The notes below the pieces were generated by a model. The model was given only the letters and a program-made list of their open reading frames with translations, did no database searches and had not been told where the DNA came from. Shown one piece after another: positions 60,800 through 64,000 of a stretch of 64,000 nucleotides of DNA. Position 1 is the stretch's first letter, and each line of letters opens with the position of its first letter. The position numbers were made by a program, and so were the translations under genes. Source of the stretch: Apus apus (Eukaryota > Chordata > Aves > Apodiformes > Apodidae); NCBI RefSeq assembly GCF_020740795.1, contig NC_067290.1:15420001-15484000 (forward strand), in the 5' to 3' direction.

Positions 60800-63749
60800 C
60801 CATTTCCTTAAAGTTATTTTTATTTGAACACATTAGAAAGTGAAAGATTAATGGAATACAATTATGGTGATTTTTTTTTTTTTCTATTGTGTTCAGTGCA
60901 TTTTTCAGCTGTGAATGTTTTTGCTTTAAGAAATGATTTCTGATTGGTATTGCCTTTTCAAAGACATGGGATAGCACTAAGCAACGCATTTGCTATATAA
61001 CCTTAATGAATGTATTTAATATGACAGAACAGATAATGTGCCATACCTTGGAACTAGAGGTCAGGTCAAATTAATACTAAAGTCTATTTCCTTAGAATTG
61101 AAAGAGCAGAGAAGTAAAGGTTTCCTGAAGTATTGCACTAACATAGAAAGCCTAATTACTAATGAAAGAATTGTCTTGGAGCTTGTGCTTTGAGTCTCAT
61201 ACCCCACTAGGAAGAGGGAATGCTCTGACACCTAATGTAAAACTTCCGCATTAAGTCCACTGAAAATACAACTGAAGGGGCTACTCAAGTGTTACTGATG
61301 TATGGAACTACTGTGTTTACTACAGGACACTTTGAAGTACTAGTGCATGAGATTAAGGACACCAGACTGCCTCCAGAAGTTTGGTGATCACCTTGTGTCT
61401 ACTTAAAACTTCTGAAACTAAGTGGAAAGGGTTAAAAGTAAGCATCTGAGTTTGATGTGATAGCTGGGCTCAACTCACCTGACATACTGGTCTTTTATTT
61501 TTTATACATTATGTGCTGCTATTGAAGGTGAAACCACAGCTTGCTCTTACCTAGTTTAAATTGAGCTGTATGAATAATATAGTCTGAATTCTACAGGTTT
61601 GTTCAGGTCTTTCAGATAGTGTCAAACATTGTCATAACTTCACTGATAGCCCACATACTGTGGGCTTGAGCAGTTGCTTTCAGGCTTGTTCTTTTTCAGT
61701 GACACACAATAACAGTGACAGTACCTGATCTTATTTTCAGAAGCTGCAGGGGGGCAGTTTCTGAGGATGAGTGCTGGACCTCAGTTCCTATCACTACTTC
61801 AGCCATTGAATGATGGCTTCACTTCCTAAACATTGGAATGTGCAGCTGAAGTCTTGTGGGATGTTGCATAAAAGACACCCTTGAGGAAGGTCCTGAGCTG
61901 CAGACAGAGGATATATTCAGAAGTGAGGGCAGTAAGATGAAGGCTACAGCCACTTTCCCTGTACGCCTAGGGATTACACACCCTGAAATGTGCAGAGATG
62001 CTGCTCAAGCCACAGTTCACTGCTGTTACCTGGGTACAGCATGGGCTTACTGGTCATGGTGTTAAAAGTAATGTAGGTCAAGATTTAAAAAATGTATTTA
62101 GATTTCAGTGTAATGTTTGAATTGTTCCATTTTACCTGACAGTCGAAAAGCAAACTCAGAAAATCCTGTATATTGGCACAACTCATGGAAGACACATGAA
62201 CTAGAGTAACACCACTCACAGAGCCGTGGGGCATTGCCATGGCAGTGACCTGTGTTAGCCATCTCCTGGATCCCATTGCCTGGTGACCCTGTGCCTCCTG
62301 GGATGGGGTCCTGGGCTGCTCTCACTGAAATGGGATACTACAACAGTGCAATAAGCTGGTAGTTGGTAATGGTATTAACCCTTCCTTTTCAAAGAAAACC
62401 TGGATGGAGAGCTATTTTTAAATTCAAAAATCCTCCAACTGTTGCATAAGGGGAGGAAGGAAGGAGTATTCACAGCTGGCAAGTTTTCAGGGTTTTTATG
62501 CTGTATCTTTACACACGTTTCATCTGCAAATAGAAGTGCATGTGCTGATCAAACAGCTCAATTTTCATGCAAGGAGCAAAAGATGAAAGGTCACACAGAA
62601 CAAGCTAAAGCAGTAATGTGTCAGTGGATAAAGTAGCAATGAATTTTGCCTGTCTACTGGATTCCTAACTTGAAATTAGTCTGCCTTATATCTAACAAGA
62701 TATTTTATTACAGAGTTGCTGTTCATCAAAGCTTAATCTCTGGTGCTGCTCAGCTGTAGATTCTGACAGAAACTGATCTCATCTGTCAGTTTTTCCTGAC
62801 CTTCCAGAACAGTAGGAGGCTATTACAGTGATTAAATAGTGGATTATTAAAATTACAATATTACAAACATACTGTAGCTTTAGGTCTTGATTTCTCCACC
62901 TATTTCACCACTGCTATAAAATACTTTGACATAACTTATGAACAGATCAGGCAGTTGCACTGCTTGCATGGTTAGAGCTGCTGTGGACTTGGAAGTTCTT
63001 AATACTCTCCAGAATTCACAGTTCTTTTTGGACCCTTTTTGCTCCCTACCTAAGAAGGACATGACATTAAGTTGTACAGGTTTGGTTGTGGTGCTCGTGC
63101 AGAGCAGGGGCACTCCTGCAGAATGCTGAGAGTTCACAAATTACCTAATGCTACATCTGATGGCAGGGAAGGAAGATGACAGGACATCTTTCTAAACTGT
63201 TTTGTTTCTTCAGGGATGAAGCAATGAAAACAACTTTTGTAACATGTTACCTACTAGACTTTCCCTCTAGAAGTAGGAAATCAAACTGCAGCAAGCAGTA
63301 GTTAACTCATCAAAAAACTCTTACAAAAAAAGTCTATTGGTCCTTTCTTGTTTAGTTTAATGCTCTCTCAACACCTGCATTGTGGAAAACAGTTCCCTCA
63401 TACAGTTACCCTTTTTTTTTTTTTTAACATAGTATGTCTTTGAAATCTTCAAATTGTCCACTCCACCCTAATTTAATGAGAAAGTTATTTAACTCTTTGT
63501 TCTAGGAGTCTCTTACTGTTCTCTTGTCATTTTAAAATCACTGTACTTTTACAGAGCTGTGAAATGAAATGGATTTTTATGGACTTGATTTTGACAGTGC
63601 ATGATCTTTTAACACTTTCCAGGTATCTAGAAAATGTTAAGAAGATAAACCACTCTGGTACATTAATGATTCAGAAAGATAAATTTATAATGAAATCACG
63701 CTGTACATGTAACTATTTTATTTGGCATTTTTGTATTTAAATGGCTGTA

Positions 63750-63755
63750 TTTATT
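63750..63755 (-). terminator. Candidate CENPP polyadenylation signal
   Basis: Minus-strand AATAAA about 185 bases beyond the CENPP stop; another lies at 63717-63722. Both are inside the IPPK 3' UTR, so the two mRNAs would overlap tail to tail. Confidence 0.45.
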
Positions 63756-63855
63756 TTCATGTCATGACAATTTATATATAACGTGCCATAATTGTACAGA
63801 TAGCATGTTTTATGAGTATGGTTTCTAAATGGAAAATAACTTAATGTTTATATTC

Positions 63856-63861
63856 AATAAA
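63856..63861 (+). terminator. IPPK polyadenylation signal (AATAAA)
   Basis: Canonical hexamer in TTCAATAAAATTATAG about 3.06 kb after the stop codon. The cleavage site would be near 63.88 kb, about 60 bases before the convergent CENPP stop codon. Confidence 0.65.
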
Positions 63862-63937
63862 ATTATAGACTGTGTAACACAATATCCTAATTAAAATGAC
63901 TTTTGAAAATGCTACCTGGTGTAAGCCATGCTGGTGT

Positions 63938-64000
63938 TCATTTGTGCAGGCCAACCACTTTGATCAGATTCTCAATAGCTGTCTCAATCCCAAACAGCAG
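63938..64000 (-). CDS. CENPP: CENPP, last exon (partial, C-terminal 20 codons)
   Basis: On the minus strand the window edge reads, in frame, LLFGIETAIENLIKVVGLHK followed by TGA. Human CENP-P ends GLLGIEAALESLIKSLCAEE plus a few residues, and human CENPP is the convergent neighbour of IPPK, so family and position agree. CENP-P is a subunit of the constitutive centromere-associated network (the CENP-O/P/Q/U/R group) at kinetochores. The exon's acceptor and the rest of the gene lie beyond the window. The bird-type C-terminus is a few residues shorter than the human one. Confidence 0.8.
   Translation of the reverse strand: MLFGIETAIENLIKVVGLHK

Larger units (their letters stand above)
60800..63880 (+). 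other. IPPK 3' UTR (about 3 kb)
   Basis: AT-rich sequence after the IPPK stop with no further coding exon on the plus strand. The last good AATAAA on this strand is at 63856-63861. The end carries stretches such as TGTATTTAAATGG and TTTATATATAAC, typical of vertebrate 3' UTR ends. Confidence 0.6.

Noticed and set aside
1-64000. tRNA, rRNA or snRNA genes
   Set aside because: I saw no convincing A/B-box pair with a cloverleaf and no familiar snRNA core. Some GGTTCAA-like strings occur but without partner stems.

Overview
This is nuclear DNA of a vertebrate, most likely a bird. It carries spliced vertebrate genes with GT-AG introns, three GC-rich CpG-island promoters set in AT-rich flanks, 3' ends with AATAAA signals, and a CR1-type LINE 3' tail near 5.36-5.41 kb, the family typical of birds and other sauropsids. 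There is no sign of prokaryotic operons, CRISPR arrays or phage. All gene names come from reading translated exons against remembered human proteins; no search was run.

Layout. 1-6.3 kb: no gene recognised; it may hold the 3' end of a neighbour. 6.35-17.99 kb, minus strand: ATRIP, complete in 13 coding exons (807 codons plus stop, all phases consistent). 17.6-18.6 kb: the ATRIP CpG island, with a CCAAT pair and a perfect 20-bp GC-box tandem array. 18.6-22.1 kb: no protein gene recognised; two well-spliced-looking units on the plus strand could belong to a divergent transcript. 22.63-23.23 kb, plus strand: a two-exon, 162-residue BTG/TOB-family gene close to BTG1/BTG2. 23.8-32.9 kb: intergenic, with a decayed Tc1/mariner-like transposase near 29.3-29.8 kb. 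33.40-60.80 kb, plus strand: IPPK, complete in 13 coding exons (491 codons plus stop, the human length), followed by a 3' UTR of about 3 kb. 63.94-64.0 kb, minus strand: the last 20 codons of a convergent gene matching the C-terminus of CENPP, which runs off the window.

How the genes relate. They do not form a pathway. ATRIP is the RPA-binding partner of the ATR checkpoint kinase, the BTG-like protein should be an antiproliferative CCR4-NOT adaptor, IPPK makes inositol hexakisphosphate, and CENPP is a CCAN kinetochore subunit. The interest lies in the arrangement. The IPPK-CENPP tail-to-tail pair matches human 9q22, but the IPPK head side carries a BTG paralogue and ATRIP (human 3p21) instead of BICD2. 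TREX1, which follows ATRIP in mammals, is not seen.

I found no convincing undescribed multi-gene system. The best second looks are the CaaX-like C-terminus of the BTG paralogue, the GC-box minisatellite beside ATRIP, a frame-breaking candidate cassette exon in IPPK intron 1, the divergent exon-like units near 19-20 kb, and the Tc1 fossil.
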